Below, piece by piece: positions 27,797 through 37,565 of a DNA stretch of 64,000 nucleotides (position 1 is its first letter; each line of letters opens with the position of its first letter). The position numbers and the translations under genes were made by a program. Origin of the DNA: Endozoicomonas elysicola (GTDB taxonomy: Bacteria; Pseudomonadota; Gammaproteobacteria; Pseudomonadales; Endozoicomonadaceae); assembly GCF_000710775.1 (NCBI RefSeq), contig NZ_JOJP01000001.1:5094027-5158026 (forward strand), read 5' to 3'. The notes below the pieces were generated by a model that saw nothing but the letters and a program-made list of their open reading frames with translations, had not been told where the DNA came from and ran no database searches.

Positions 27797-28000
27797 ATAT
27801 CCTGCCATATGAAATCACACTTTCAGTTTCATTGTTCAGCCACACTCGGCAACTTCTCCGTGCGCTGCTCTAGCTTCTGCATCCATGCAGTCGTGCTGCG
27901 TTACAATTCTGGTCACATAGCCCTGCTATGCTCCCGTCATTGTGCCTTGCATAGTTGCTGTTCAATAAGCCAGAAACTTCTGATTTCATATGGCCGGATA
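27797..28000. repeat. Palindrome-ended dispersed repeat (copy A)
   Basis: Ends 27798-27817 (TATCCTGCCATATGAAATCA) and 27981-28000 are inverted with one mismatch in 20. The interior, about 27893-27960, shares a run with the copy at about 30419-30615, including TGCGTTACAA, CACATAGCCCTGC and ATGCTCCCGTC. It is a small non-coding repeat that lies at the upstream edge of the ATL gene, so it may carry part of that gene's promoter region. Confidence 0.75.
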
Positions 28001-28082
28001 CTTAATTTCCTTTCCCATTCCATACTTTTCAAATATCCTGAAATCTGTTGTTTATCATGAACCTTATAGTGGAGAACCAACG

Positions 28083-28397
28083 TTGACTGCCCCCTTTACC
28101 CCTTCGGAAATATGGTATCTGCTCAGCAGAATTCCGAAAGGCTGTGTTGTCACCTATGGCCAACTGGCAAATATGGCAGGTGCTCCCGGCTATGCGCGTG
28201 TAGTGGGCAATATTCTCAAGCAGCTACCCGCAGGGACCGACCTTCCCTGGCACCGTGTAATTAACGGTAAAGGCCAGATTTCGTTTCCAGACGGATCCAG
28301 TCGATATAATCTTCAGAAACTCCGGCTGGAGCAGGAAGGAGTTAATATCTCCTACGGAAAGGTCAACCTGAAAGCCCACCAATGGCATGGAGAATAA
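28083..28397 (+). CDS. Alkyltransferase-like protein (ATL)
   Basis: 104 residues from a TTG at 28083, with GGAG 8 bases upstream; no useful ATG is near. The MGMT fold is clear (PKGCVVTYGQLANMAG, YARVVGNIL), but the alkyl-accepting cysteine of PCHRV is tryptophan: LPWHRVING. This is the ATL signature. ATLs bind O6-alkylguanine and route it to nucleotide excision repair without removing the alkyl group. It is followed, with an overlap, by the YbaM-like gene. Confidence 0.88.
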   Translation: MTAPFTPSEIWYLLSRIPKGCVVTYGQLANMAGAPGYARVVGNILKQLPAGTDLPWHRVINGKGQISFPDGSSRYNLQKLRLEQEGVNISYGKVNLKAHQWHGE

Positions 28398-28401
28398 GCA
28401 C

Positions 28402-28620
28402 ATGGATGGAGCACCGGAAGATATTGCCCTGGCCGTAGAGATTATACGCCAGCTTGAAAACCTGAATTATCCTGAAGAAAGTATTCTCAGAGCAATGGTT
28501 CATATATTTCAAGATACGCTGAATAAACTGCCAAATGATGGTACCAGGGAGTACTGGCAGCAAAAGCTGATCACAGAGATTATGGCCTCAACACCCAATA
28601 GACCTACAGACTCCCATTAA
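28402..28620 (+). CDS. YbaM-like small protein (DUF2496)
   Basis: 72 residues from ATG 28402, with GGAG 9 bases upstream. PEDIALAVEIIRQLENLN and ESILRAMVHIFQDTL resemble E. coli YbaM (PDDVKLAVDLIVLLEE, STVLRALDIVKRD). Function unknown. The reading frame is extended past the usual YbaM length by about 15 residues. It is directly downstream of the ATL gene and may be co-translated with it; the stop codon touches a MITE-like repeat. Confidence 0.7.
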   Translation: MDGAPEDIALAVEIIRQLENLNYPEESILRAMVHIFQDTLNKLPNDGTREYWQQKLITEIMASTPNRPTDSH

Positions 28621-28783
28621 TACCAATCGAACATTCTAACGATGCTATTGCGCTGGCAGTATGAACATCTGCCCCGCGCTGAAACTCCTCGCAATAACCC
28701 TCTATTACTCGTCATTTCGCCCTGTTCTGAAGTCGATTCCTGCCATACTCATTGCGTTAGTTAGAAAATTCGTTCTGTATAAG
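28619..28783. repeat. MITE-like repeat with TTATACCAAT-type ends (copy 2)
   Basis: AATACCAATCGAACATTCTAAC at 28619-28640 is inverted to GTTAGAAAATTCGTTCTGTATA near 28760-28781. It abuts the stop codon of the YbaM-like gene and shares its end design with 3020-3186. Confidence 0.65.
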
Positions 28784-28847
28784 ACGTTTTTAAAACCTAT
28801 AAGCCATGTCTTTGCTCGCCTCATACAACGACGAGCAAAGGCCAACC

Positions 28848-30395
28848 CTACCGAGTTTCAAGCAGCCGCCCAACATACGTCACAAGCCATATAACAGGCA
28901 GCCCCAAAAGTGCAGAGCCAATAAAGAAGACCGGATAATCCAGGGCATCCACAAAAGTGCCGGAATAACCCGCGAGCAACTTCGGCAACAACGTCATTAA
29001 TGAACTGAAAATGGCGTACTGCATGGCCGTAAAGGCCCGGTTCGTCAGACTGGATAAGAAAGCAATGAAAGCTGCTGACGCCAAACCACCACTGAGATTA
29101 TCCGCGGCAATAACCATACTGAGATAGAGGCTGGATGGTTCAAGATTGGCCAGAAATGCAAACAGAACGTTGGATAGTGCCGCCAGCAACGCCCCCACCC
29201 ACAGAATGCGCATTACCCCATAGCGAATGGCAAGCACACCTCCCAGAAAGCCTCCCGCAATGGTCATCACCAAACCGAAGGTTTTAGTGATCGTTGCGAT
29301 TTGCTCTTTGGTATAACCCATGTCGTTGTAAAACACATTCGAAATGGTTCCCATCACAATATCAGCAATGCGGTATGTCCCTACCAGCAACAATATATAA
29401 ACAGCAACCTTGCCATATCGTTCAAAAAAGTCGGCAAAGGGTGCAATATACGTTTCCTGAACCATGCCTCTTGGGGCCAGATGAATTTTCACCAGAGCCC
29501 AGGCAATAAAAGCTGCAGCTATAATACTACATACCAAGCGCCCTGCCCCCACCAGAAAGCCGGCCAGCGGAGCGGAAACACCACCGTCAATCAGCACTGT
29601 TTTCAGAGTCTCAAGCGGGGTCGCCAGCTGAGTAAACGAAACAATGAAAGTGGTCGCGGCAAAAGCAAAGAGCAATAAAAAACGAAGATAATCAGTAATG
29701 CTATTTTGAGATTCAGAAGCACGATTGTTATTAACAGGCTCAGCCACAACCAGAGTGGTGATAATACCAATAAGCATGAAGCCAGCCATACAGCGGTAGG
29801 CCCAGGCCCAGGCCAGATAGTCATAACCTGCTTCTTCGGTCATGGTAAACCAACTGGCCAACGCCAATGTACCAGCCCCAGCCACCAGCATACCTACACG
29901 GTAGCCAGCAATATAGGCTGATGACATCATCGCCTGCAAATCATCATCGGCGGCTTCTATCCGGTAGGCATCGATAACGATATCCTGAGTTGCTGAAGAA
30001 AAGCCAAGCATAACGGCCCCACTGGCAATCCAGAACAGACCGTCAACAGGATTATGTGCTGCCATAAACAGCAAAGCACCAATAATGGATATCTGGGATA
30101 ACAACAGCCATGAACGCCGACGACCAAGCAAGCCATGCAGTATTGGCAATGGAATACGGTCCACCAGCGGAGCCCAGACAAACTTAAAGGAGTAGCCCAG
30201 GGCAGCCCAACTGAAAAATGTCACAGCACTTCGCTCAACACCGGCCTCACGAAGCCAGAGGGACAGACTACTGAAAATCAACAGAATTGGCAGACCTGCT
30301 GAAAACCCGAGAAAAAGAAGAGCAATGACCCGGCGATTAAAAAAACTCCTACAGGCGTCTCCCCAGCTTTTCGAAGAATCTGCTGTCAGCCCCAT
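28848..30395 (-). CDS. ampG: AmpG muropeptide permease
   Basis: 515 residues, about fourteen membrane helices. AmpG signatures: FSAGLPILLIFSSLSLWLREAG in helix 1, the WAPLVDRIPLPILHGLLGRRRSW loop, SATQDIVIDAYRIE and AGYRVGMLVAGAG. It imports anhydromuropeptides for murein recycling and, where ampC is present, for beta-lactamase induction. Length and loops are normal. A single gene; the upstream region 30396-30778 has a repeat and a terminator. Confidence 0.93.
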   Translation of the reverse strand: MGLTADSSKSWGDACRSFFNRRVIALLFLGFSAGLPILLIFSSLSLWLREAGVERSAVTFFSWAALGYSFKFVWAPLVDRIPLPILHGLLGRRRSWLLLSQISIIGALLFMAAHNPVDGLFWIASGAVMLGFSSATQDIVIDAYRIEAADDDLQAMMSSAYIAGYRVGMLVAGAGTLALASWFTMTEEAGYDYLAWAWAYRCMAGFMLIGIITTLVVAEPVNNNRASESQNSITDYLRFLLLFAFAATTFIVSFTQLATPLETLKTVLIDGGVSAPLAGFLVGAGRLVCSIIAAAFIAWALVKIHLAPRGMVQETYIAPFADFFERYGKVAVYILLLVGTYRIADIVMGTISNVFYNDMGYTKEQIATITKTFGLVMTIAGGFLGGVLAIRYGVMRILWVGALLAALSNVLFAFLANLEPSSLYLSMVIAADNLSGGLASAAFIAFLSSLTNRAFTAMQYAIFSSLMTLLPKLLAGYSGTFVDALDYPVFFIGSALLGLPVIWLVTYVGRLLETR

Positions 30396-30620
30396 TTAAT
30401 ATGCTCCATAGCTAAGCTCCCAACCACATGAATCATACTTTCTGGCTAATTGCACATCGGCGCTCGACAACGGCTTCTGCATTGCTCCACCTCTTGCAGC
30501 CATGCAAGTCGTCCTGCGTTACAACTCTGGGCACATAGCCCTGCGATGCTCCCGTCGCTGTACCTTGTATAGCAATCGCCCAACAACCCAGAAATATACG
30601 ACTCCATATGATCGGACACT
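30396..30620. repeat. Palindrome-ended dispersed repeat (copy B)
   Basis: Second copy of the element at 27797-28000; 30504-30575 matches its core with many identities (CTGCGTTACAACTCTGG, CACATAGCCCTGCGATGC). Arms are degenerate: CACATGAATCATACTTTCTGG at about 30426 against CCCAGAAATATACGACTCCATATG at 30589-30610. It lies between ampG and yajQ. Nothing else was found in 30621-30716. Confidence 0.65.
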
Positions 30621-30717
30621 TAATCTTGTTAATTAACGGTGCCACGTCTCTTCTTATTAGTTTTGCTGGCATAAATTAAGGTTCAACAAAGAAGATAACA
30701 GCTTATCCGAAGAATAA

Positions 30718-30751
30718 AAAACCGTTTTCACTGTGCTGTGAAAACGGTTTT
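30718..30751 (-). terminator. Terminator of yajQ
   Basis: AAAACCGTTTTCAC (30718-30731) pairs with GTGAAAACGGTTTT (30738-30751) around a 6-base loop. On the minus strand it is followed by a T-rich run (TTTTTTATTC), so it would end the yajQ transcript. On the plus strand the arm also ends in TTTT, so it may act both ways. Confidence 0.85.
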
Positions 30752-30778
30752 AGTTATCGAAAGCCAATGACTCTGAAG

Positions 30779-31264
30779 TCAGTCTCTGAAATTGTTGTAC
30801 TGCAGCGGCATATTCAAATCTGCCTCTTTGAGAAATGCGATAACCGTCTGTAGATCATCCCTTTTCTTTCCCGTCACACGAACCTGATCGCCCTGAATGG
30901 CTGCCTGTACTTTCAGTTTTGCATCCTTGATCATCTTGACAATTTTTTTAGCCAGGTCCTTATCCAACCCCTGACGAACCACAACTTCCTGCTTGACCTG
31001 TTTTCCAGAACCGTAGTGATCCTTCACTTCTAAACACTTAACATCAATACCCCGTTTAACCATTTTGGTTTTCAGCATCTCAACCATTTGGGCCAGCTGA
31101 AAATCAGCATCAGCTGCCAGAGTGATTCCTGCCTCACCACTCTTCTCATAACTGGCATCAACACCACGAAAGTCAAAACGGGTAGTTAACTCACGATTGG
31201 CCTGGTCAATTGAGTTAGCCAGTTCATGCATATCCACTTCAGAGACAATGTCAAATGAAGGCAT
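30779..31264 (-). CDS. yajQ: YajQ family nucleotide-binding protein
   Basis: 161 residues. Strong family match: [20 protein letters not shown] at the N-terminus, [11 protein letters not shown], and [19 protein letters not shown] at the C-terminus. YajQ proteins bind cyclic di-GMP in Xanthomonas and Pseudomonas and influence transcription. AAGGAG lies 10 bases before the ATG. Single gene with its own terminator. Confidence 0.95.
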   Translation of the reverse strand: MPSFDIVSEVDMHELANSIDQANRELTTRFDFRGVDASYEKSGEAGITLAADADFQLAQMVEMLKTKMVKRGIDVKCLEVKDHYGSGKQVKQEVVVRQGLDKDLAKKIVKMIKDAKLKVQAAIQGDQVRVTGKKRDDLQTVIAFLKEADLNMPLQYNNFRD

Positions 31265-31428
31265 AGCTGATGATCTCCTTAAGAAATCGAAAAAATAATT
31301 AACAACTATTGTATCCAGAATTGTATTCGAAAGACCATGGAGAAAACCAACACACCAACAACAAGGTTCAGGCTTAATATGCTTATTGATGTTAACAAAA
31401 CCATCCAGTTCTGCCAGGTACGCTCATT

Positions 31429-31644
31429 TCACTGATCTTTACCTTTGAGCCTGAAGCCAATCTTTACAGTGACCTGCCAATGGGCAATCTTACCATTCTC
31501 AATATGCCCCCGCTGTTCAACCACTTCAAACCAGCCCATATGCTCTATCGTCATGCCTGCAGCAGCAATTGCATTCTGAATAGCATCATCACTACTGACC
31601 GTCGAGCTACCCACCAGTTCAGTCAATTTATAGGTATGAGTCAT
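31429..31644 (-). CDS. Dodecin family flavin-binding protein
   Basis: 71 residues from ATG 31644, preceded by GGGAGAAAG. MTHTYKLTELVGSSTVSSDDAIQNAI and WFEVVEQRGHIENGKIAHWQVTVKIGFRL are typical of dodecin, a 12-mer storing riboflavin, FMN or CoA. The tryptophan pair used for flavin stacking is present (W in GWFEV and HWQV). The open frame extends upstream to 31776, but those residues do not belong. Confidence 0.9.
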   Translation of the reverse strand: MTHTYKLTELVGSSTVSSDDAIQNAIAAAGMTIEHMGWFEVVEQRGHIENGKIAHWQVTVKIGFRLKGKDQ

Positions 31645-31770
31645 TTTCTTTCTCCCATGCATGTAAAAAACGTTGTAAAAAACAACAGCTGGAAAACACC
31701 AACTGTTTGAGTATAGGCAGCAAATGGTAGACTCGACGACTCTTGAGCCCCTGATGGAATACACACATTC

Positions 31771-32685
31771 ATGCACGCTGATAACTGGTATATTTTAGGC
31801 GCTGGCAGTATCGGCTGCCTTTGGGCTGCGAGCCTTTGCCATAAAGGGCTCACCCCGCGCCTTATCCTGAGAGAAAGCAGCTATCAGCGATTTGAGCACA
31901 AGCGTATTCCACTCAAACTATCGACTCAAAAACAAGTTAAGTGCTTTGATATTGATATCGTCTCTCCCGGAGCCATTGACAGCCCAATCAATCGGCTGAT
32001 TGTTTGTACCAAAGCCCACGATGCACTGGCCGCTGTGTGTAGTGTGGAGTCACACCTCACGGATAGCTGCCAGATACTGCTGTTACAGAATGGAATGGGA
32101 AGCCAACAGGCTATTAGTGATACATTTCCAGAGCAAATTGTTTGGGCGGGATCCAGTACCGATGGTGCTTATCTTTCCGCCCCTTTTGACGTATGCCATG
32201 CTGGTCAGGGACAAACGTGGATTGGCCCCATTAGAAAACATAAAGACTCTACACAGGGATTTAATGGACTGTTGGAAAACTTCAGGCTGAAGGTCAGCCA
32301 ATACGACGCCATTGAACAAAAATTATGGGAAAAACTGGCAATCAACTGCTGTATTAATGGCCTTACGGCACTGTTCAACTGTCGAAATGGTGAACTACTG
32401 GACAATGATGAGAAACAGACTTGGCTTAATCAGTTAATTGCTGAAACCAGTAGGGTTCTGACTGCACTTGATATAGAAACACCTTCACTGCAAGAGTGCG
32501 TTTACGGGGTATGTCAGGCTACAGCCAACAACATCTCTTCTACCTGCCAGGATGCCAGACAAGGGAGAGCAACCGAACTTCCTTTCATCAACGGCTTTCT
32601 GATCGACAAAGCTCATGCACTGGGCATTCCTGTGGACAACCATCGAAAACTGATGGATCAATTGAGAGCCTCCGGTATCCAATAG
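31771..32685 (+). CDS. panE: 2-dehydropantoate 2-reductase PanE
   Basis: 304 residues. NADP-binding GAGSIGCLWAASL near residue 10, catalytic lysine in VCTKAHDA, QNGMGSQQAI, and the EKLAINCCINGLTALFNCRNGEL segment of the second domain. It reduces ketopantoate to pantoate for coenzyme A synthesis. The ATG is the first in frame. It is followed by a long hairpin and nadC, so it is probably separately transcribed. Confidence 0.9.
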   Translation: MHADNWYILGAGSIGCLWAASLCHKGLTPRLILRESSYQRFEHKRIPLKLSTQKQVKCFDIDIVSPGAIDSPINRLIVCTKAHDALAAVCSVESHLTDSCQILLLQNGMGSQQAISDTFPEQIVWAGSSTDGAYLSAPFDVCHAGQGQTWIGPIRKHKDSTQGFNGLLENFRLKVSQYDAIEQKLWEKLAINCCINGLTALFNCRNGELLDNDEKQTWLNQLIAETSRVLTALDIETPSLQECVYGVCQATANNISSTCQDARQGRATELPFINGFLIDKAHALGIPVDNHRKLMDQLRASGIQ

Positions 32686-32695
32686 AGCAGCACTC

Positions 32696-32741
32696 AGGGG
32701 GCGTTACCTGCTGGCCATACAACCAGTTGATAACGCCCCCT
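32696..32741 (+). terminator. Long hairpin downstream of panE
   Basis: AGGGGGCGTTA (32696-32706) pairs with TAACGCCCCCT (32731-32741), extended by an inner CTGG/CCAG. No T run follows, so it is a probable weak or Rho-assisted terminator between panE and nadC. Confidence 0.55.
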
Positions 32742-32846
32742 AAGCTATCGGACCTACGCTGAGGCTGTTGGTCTCTATACAGGTCATTTATAATCCCCCG
32801 CACAAAATAAAAGTTCGCGACCAAGCCTGTAACTTCCGGAATAACC

Positions 32847-33743
32847 ATGAAAGTATCCTATACCCTGCCTGAAAACCTGAGCCCAGTTCTGCGAGACCAG
32901 ATAGACAGCGCCGTAGAAACCAATGTTCGTCAGGCATTGGCTGAAGATATTGGCTCTGGAGATATTACTGCATCCTTGATTCCAGACACCCAGCAGTCGG
33001 TGGCCAGAATTATCTGTCGGGATCATGCCATTATCTGCGGGCGTCCCTGGTTTGATGAAGTATTTCGCCAAATCGACCCGGCTGTTCAGCTGGAATGGCA
33101 TATCGAGGAAGGGGAGCGGGTTGAGCCGAATCAGGTACTTGTGGTTCTGAAAGGTACTGCCCGTAGCCTGCTGACCGGCGAGCGAGCGGCCATGAACTTT
33201 CTGCAAACCCTGTCTGGCACCGCAACCCGCTGCCAGCACTATGCTAATCTGGTCAGTAGTACTGAAGTCAAACTACTAGACACTCGCAAGACCCTGCCAG
33301 GCCTGCGGGTGGCCCAGAAATACGCGGTTGCTGCCGGGGGCTGTCACAATCACCGAATCGGGTTATTTGATGCCTTTTTAATTAAGGAAAATCATATTGC
33401 TGCCTGTGGTGGTATTGCTCAGACAGTAACTAAAGCTCGCGAGATTGCACCTGGCAAGCCGGTAGAAATCGAAGTGGAGACTATGGAAGAGTTCAACGTT
33501 GCCAGAGAAGCAGGAGCCGACATTATTATGCTCGACAACTTCCCGCTGGCACAGCTGGCCGAGACCGTTCGGCTGAACAGGAACCTTCCAGGAAAAGCCC
33601 CAAAACTGGAAGCCTCTGGCGGTATTAATGATCAAACCCTGGTGCCCATCGCAGAGACAGGGGTAGATTTCATCTCCATTGGCACACTGACTAAAGACTG
33701 TCAGTCTGTGGACCTGTCCATGCGGATGGTTGAGCAGCTTTGA
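32847..33743 (+). CDS. nadC: Nicotinate-nucleotide pyrophosphorylase NadC
   Basis: 298 residues. Quinolinate phosphoribosyltransferase signatures: [14 protein letters not shown] near residue 35, [38 protein letters not shown] (the TRKTxPG pocket), [20 protein letters not shown], and the PRPP site EASGGI. It converts quinolinate to nicotinate mononucleotide in NAD synthesis. Single gene, followed 31 bases later by galE on the same strand. Confidence 0.96.
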   Translation: MKVSYTLPENLSPVLRDQIDSAVETNVRQALAEDIGSGDITASLIPDTQQSVARIICRDHAIICGRPWFDEVFRQIDPAVQLEWHIEEGERVEPNQVLVVLKGTARSLLTGERAAMNFLQTLSGTATRCQHYANLVSSTEVKLLDTRKTLPGLRVAQKYAVAAGGCHNHRIGLFDAFLIKENHIAACGGIAQTVTKAREIAPGKPVEIEVETMEEFNVAREAGADIIMLDNFPLAQLAETVRLNRNLPGKAPKLEASGGINDQTLVPIAETGVDFISIGTLTKDCQSVDLSMRMVEQL

Positions 33744-33774
33744 GTAAAAAGGACACCTTGAACAGGGAAAAAGC

Positions 33775-34791
33775 ATGAGCAAAATTTTGGTAACCGGTGG
33801 TGCAGGCTATATTGGCAGCCACACCTGTGTTGAACTCCTTAATGATGATTATGAGATCATTGTTCTGGACAATCTCAGCAATAGCAGTGAGGAGTCCCTG
33901 AGACGCGTTCAGGAGATCACCGGTAAAACAGTGGAGTTTGTGAAAGGAGATATTCGTGACCCTGAACTGCTGAACACGCTGTTCAGCAATCATGACATAT
34001 CATCTGTGATTCATTTTGCCGGCCTGAAAGCCGTGGGCGAATCCGTCTCCATGCCGCTGGCTTACTACGATAACAATGTGCATGGAACCCTGGTATTACT
34101 GGAAGCCATGAAACAGGCCAATGTAAAAACTCTGGTCTTCAGCTCTTCAGCCACAGTGTATGGTGACCCTGCCAGCCTACCCATAAGTGAGCACTTCCCA
34201 ACCTCAGCCACCAACCCATATGGCCGATCCAAGCTGATCATTGAGGAAATACTTCAGGATCTTCACGTTTCTGACAACAGCTGGCGTATAGCGTTACTGC
34301 GCTACTTTAATCCAGCCGGTGCCCACCCCTCCGGGAAAATTGGTGAAGACCCTAACGATATTCCCAACAACCTGATGCCTTATATCTCCCAGGTGGCCAT
34401 TGGCAAACTGGAAAAGCTCAGCGTCTTTGGTAATGACTACCCGACTCATGACGGCACAGGCGTGCGTGACTACATCCATGTGGTTGATTTGTCCATCGGC
34501 CATGTTCGGGCCATTGAGAAGTTGCAAAAAACCGAAGGTATTCATACCTGGAACCTGGGCGTTGGCAAAGGTTACAGCGTACTGGAAATGGTTGCTGCTT
34601 TTGAAAAAGCTTCGGAGCAGCCAGTGCCTTATCAGATTGCCCCCAGACGCTCCGGTGATATTGCCGCCTGTTATGCCAACCCTGAAAAAGCCTTGAAAGA
34701 GCTGGGCTGGAAAGCTGAAAAAGGTCTGGAAGAAATGGTGACTGATAGCTGGCGCTGGCAGTCTGCTAATCCAAACGGCTATCACAGTTAA
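33775..34791 (+). CDS. galE: UDP-glucose 4-epimerase GalE
   Basis: 338 residues. Rossmann motif [10 protein letters not shown] (8-17); catalytic serine region [10 protein letters not shown]; Tyr149 and Lys153 in NPYGRSK; substrate contacts [12 protein letters not shown] and [13 protein letters not shown]. It interconverts UDP-glucose and UDP-galactose for surface polysaccharides. It is closely spaced after nadC but unrelated in function, so the pairing may be positional only. Confidence 0.96.
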   Translation: MSKILVTGGAGYIGSHTCVELLNDDYEIIVLDNLSNSSEESLRRVQEITGKTVEFVKGDIRDPELLNTLFSNHDISSVIHFAGLKAVGESVSMPLAYYDNNVHGTLVLLEAMKQANVKTLVFSSSATVYGDPASLPISEHFPTSATNPYGRSKLIIEEILQDLHVSDNSWRIALLRYFNPAGAHPSGKIGEDPNDIPNNLMPYISQVAIGKLEKLSVFGNDYPTHDGTGVRDYIHVVDLSIGHVRAIEKLQKTEGIHTWNLGVGKGYSVLEMVAAFEKASEQPVPYQIAPRRSGDIAACYANPEKALKELGWKAEKGLEEMVTDSWRWQSANPNGYHS

Positions 34792-34821
34792 TCATCCTTC
34801 TAAAAAAAGCTAAAAGAAGGG

Positions 34822-34893
34822 AACCACAGAGAGCACAAAGCACACGAAGAAAAGCTTTTTTCTTACTTTGTGATCTTTGTGCTCTTCGTGTTT
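34822..34893. repeat. ACCACAAAG-type palindromic repeat after galE
   Basis: AACCACAGAGAGCACAAAG and CTTTGTGCTCTTCGTG arms surround AAAGCTTT. It resembles the hairpins listed at 7122, 20568, 42498 and 61919 and lies between galE and ligB. Confidence 0.75.
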
Positions 34894-34972
34894 AACATTC
34901 CTGGGCTCTTATCGTGCCCCACTCTTATTCGTCATAATGTAACCACCCGCCTTTTCATGCTTTAATCAGGGC

Positions 34973-36688
34973 ATGAAAAAAATAATATATCTCCTGTGGA
35001 TAACGCTTCATCTACCAGTCTGGGCAGAAGACTGTCCACAGTGGGATAAAAAAGAGGCAGCCGAGAACATTAACCGGCTGTCTGGTGCAGTAGCTCATCA
35101 TGACGAACGGTACTTTAATCAAAATGCCCCCATCATCAGCGATAGTGAATACGATGCTCTTGCAGCCAGACTAAAACATTGGCAAGCCTGCTTCCCTGCC
35201 TTGGAAATAAAGACTCACTTTCCCCAGGATCCTCAAAGCAAATACACGGTTAACCATCAGGCTCGGATGGGCAGCTTAAAGAAAGCCCGGTCTGATGAAA
35301 AAATGAAACGCTTTTTAGCGCGTATTTCGGGTAGTGAAGTGTTGGTGCAACCCAAAATAGATGGTATTGCGGTTGAGCTGGTCTATGAGAATGGCCAACT
35401 GATACAAGCCTCCACCCGCGGTAATGGCGAAACCGGAGTGGATATTCTAAATCATATCCGGCAAATACCGCTGATCCCAAAAATGTTAACCCATCTGGAT
35501 ATTCAAACGATCATCCTCCATGGCGAACTATTTGCGCGACTGGATAAAGTCGCACCCTCGATTCTTAAACAATACGCCAGTGCCCGGCACATGGTTGCCG
35601 GCCAGTTGAACCGATCCGAACCAGAAATTGAAACCATCAAGGCCTTTGATTTTTTCCCATGGCTCTGGATAAACAGCTCCTACTCCAGTGATCTGCAGTC
35701 TATAAAAACACTGGCCACAATGGGCTTCCCTCTCCCTCTTGAATACACCCACAAAGTTTCATCCTACCGTGACGTTAAGCAACTCCTGCAGCACTACTCC
35801 GCGATCAAAAAACCGCTGTTTTTAATGGATGGCATTGTCATTAAAGCTGAAAGCAATGTGTTCAGGAATAAACTGGGTTGGACAGACAACACGCCCGCCT
35901 GGGGCATAGCGTTGAAGTTTGCACCGGAAAGTGCAATATCTGAAGTAGAGAAGATAGCGTTTACGATTGGGCGAACAGGCCATATCACACCAATACTTCA
36001 CGTTTCTCCCGTGGTGATTAAAAACCGAGCGATCACCAAAGTGTCATTAGGGAGTATCCAGAATCTTAAGAAGCAAGAGATAGCCCTTGGTGACCAAGTC
36101 AGCATCCTGCTAAAAGGGAGTGCGATACCCGTCTTTGGAAAAGTTCTATTTCGGCCTGAAAACAGAGTACTCGCAAAACTTCCGGATACTAACCGATATA
36201 CACCCTTTACCTGCCTTAGCATTTCACCCGGTTGTGAAGAACAGTTTATCGCTCGTCTGATCTGGCTGATTGGAAAACAGGGGCTTGACCTCCCCCCTAT
36301 AGACAAACCAACCATTCACCAGTTGGTAAGCACCGGAAAAGTTAAAGCGCTCGAGGATATTCTGCAGTTGGATCACCAGTCATTGCTTAACGCTGGCATG
36401 ACACAGTCAGAGAGCCAACAGTATCTGCAGTCCATAACTGAACCTAAAAGCCTCAGGCAACAAATAAGAGCTATCGGTATTCCGGGGGTTGGTAAAGCAA
36501 AAACCAAACAGCTGGCAACTTGCACTCAACACTTAAACGAATTACCCAGACTAAAGGCTGAACACATGGAAAAATGTTCATTACATGGAGTACAGGCAGA
36601 ACTTACTGAATTTACCAACAAGGCAGAAATAAAAGCATTAATAATGCATCTGGAAAAAAATATTCCCACGCGTAGCGTGGGAATATAG
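34973..36688 (+). CDS. ligB: NAD+-dependent DNA ligase LigB
   Basis: 571 residues. A signal-like N-terminus (MKKIIYLLWITLHLPVWA) precedes the Ia region and the adenylation domain with KIDG lysine motif (QPKIDGIAVELVYENG) near residue 125, then GELFARL and the OB domain. The zinc finger and BRCT domain of LigA are missing, as in other LigB. It is shorter (571) than LigA. The last residues, IPTRSVGI, are encoded by a palindrome at 36661-36685 like the REP-type repeats of 38-40 kb. In E. coli LigB is weakly active and dispensable. Confidence 0.9.
   Translation: MKKIIYLLWITLHLPVWAEDCPQWDKKEAAENINRLSGAVAHHDERYFNQNAPIISDSEYDALAARLKHWQACFPALEIKTHFPQDPQSKYTVNHQARMGSLKKARSDEKMKRFLARISGSEVLVQPKIDGIAVELVYENGQLIQASTRGNGETGVDILNHIRQIPLIPKMLTHLDIQTIILHGELFARLDKVAPSILKQYASARHMVAGQLNRSEPEIETIKAFDFFPWLWINSSYSSDLQSIKTLATMGFPLPLEYTHKVSSYRDVKQLLQHYSAIKKPLFLMDGIVIKAESNVFRNKLGWTDNTPAWGIALKFAPESAISEVEKIAFTIGRTGHITPILHVSPVVIKNRAITKVSLGSIQNLKKQEIALGDQVSILLKGSAIPVFGKVLFRPENRVLAKLPDTNRYTPFTCLSISPGCEEQFIARLIWLIGKQGLDLPPIDKPTIHQLVSTGKVKALEDILQLDHQSLLNAGMTQSESQQYLQSITEPKSLRQQIRAIGIPGVGKAKTKQLATCTQHLNELPRLKAEHMEKCSLHGVQAELTEFTNKAEIKALIMHLEKNIPTRSVGI
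36661..36685. repeat. REP-like palindrome forming the 3' end of ligB
   Basis: ATTCCCACGC GTA GCGTGGGAAT, a 10-bp perfect stem with a 3-base loop, related in sequence to the GTTCCCACGC repeats near the RAYT. It encodes the last codons of ligB, and the stop codon follows it at once. Confidence 0.8.
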
Positions 36689-36716
36689 GATCACTCAAGA
36701 CATCAAACAGACAGTC

Positions 36717-37166
36717 TTAAGGAATATCGGCGTAGGCCTCTGTTGCACACAGGTCAGCACTACCGTTGGTTGCAGAGCCAGCACAAGTTTTTGCCCAGGT
36801 CCACTGACCGGTAGCAGCAGCTAGCGTTGGTGTCAGGGTTATTGCATCGGTTCCAAACACAGTTGCTGCACCCGGAGTGACTACGATAACGCCATCGGTA
36901 ACACTGGTCACTCGGCCAGCTGCAGGAGGAATACCTTCAGCTCCGCCATCACAGCTAGCAAGCGCTTCACTCTGCAGGCAGATGCTGACAGCAGTCTGAT
37001 AAGCCTTAGCCTCTGATATTGCTGCAGTAGCTTCCGCATTACGGGTATAGTTTTGATACTGTGGAATCGCAACAGCAGCCAGAATACCGATGATCGCCAC
37101 AACGATCATCAATTCAATCAGGGTAAAACCTGATGCTTTACGGATATCCGACATCCTTGTCTTCAT
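36717..37166 (-). CDS. pilA: Type IV pilin (PilA-like), first copy
   Basis: 149 residues from ATG 37166, with GAGG 8 bases upstream. A 12-residue leader [13 protein letters not shown] precedes the mature [29 protein letters not shown] helix with Glu5, the prepilin peptidase signature. The globular part has a cysteine pair near the start ([12 protein letters not shown]) and another near the C-terminus (KTCAGS, DLCATEA). Its leader is longer than that of the second pilin. It lies 2.2 kb from that copy, on the same strand, with a RAYT in between. Confidence 0.92.
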   Translation of the reverse strand: MKTRMSDIRKASGFTLIELMIVVAIIGILAAVAIPQYQNYTRNAEATAAISEAKAYQTAVSICLQSEALASCDGGAEGIPPAAGRVTSVTDGVIVVTPGAATVFGTDAITLTPTLAAATGQWTWAKTCAGSATNGSADLCATEAYADIP

Positions 37167-37223
37167 AATATTATCCTCGACCAATGAGTTTCTTTGCCAA
37201 ATTTGCTGAAGTCCATTGCTCAA

Positions 37224-37565
37224 TCTGTCGGCACCGACCTACAGCCCTTTAAATATTAGAGTAGTTAAGATTACGAACAATGATTTTCTATTCAGTACAA
37301 AATCCAGAAAACACCCATTAAATAGAGCCACAAAACACCTGACACAAATATCCGAAAACCCCACACAACCTATTATTTTAATTAAAAAAACTAAAGATTT
37401 AACCAATTTATGGCTCATTCTTATTATCACAGCCCATCGTGAAATATCCCCAATCACTCCTTTTTTGACATATCAGCTATTTTTTTTTGCCATTCGTCCG
37501 ATAGCCAAAGTAATGACACTTTTCTTATTTAAGACGTTATTAAAGAGCGACTAAAGAAGGCTGAT
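37224..37565. other. AT-rich gene-free region
   Basis: About 340 bases, visibly AT-rich, between the divergent pilin and the unknown gene at 37566. No ORF with family support. A sigma-54 element for the pilin was looked for and not found. Confidence 0.5.
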
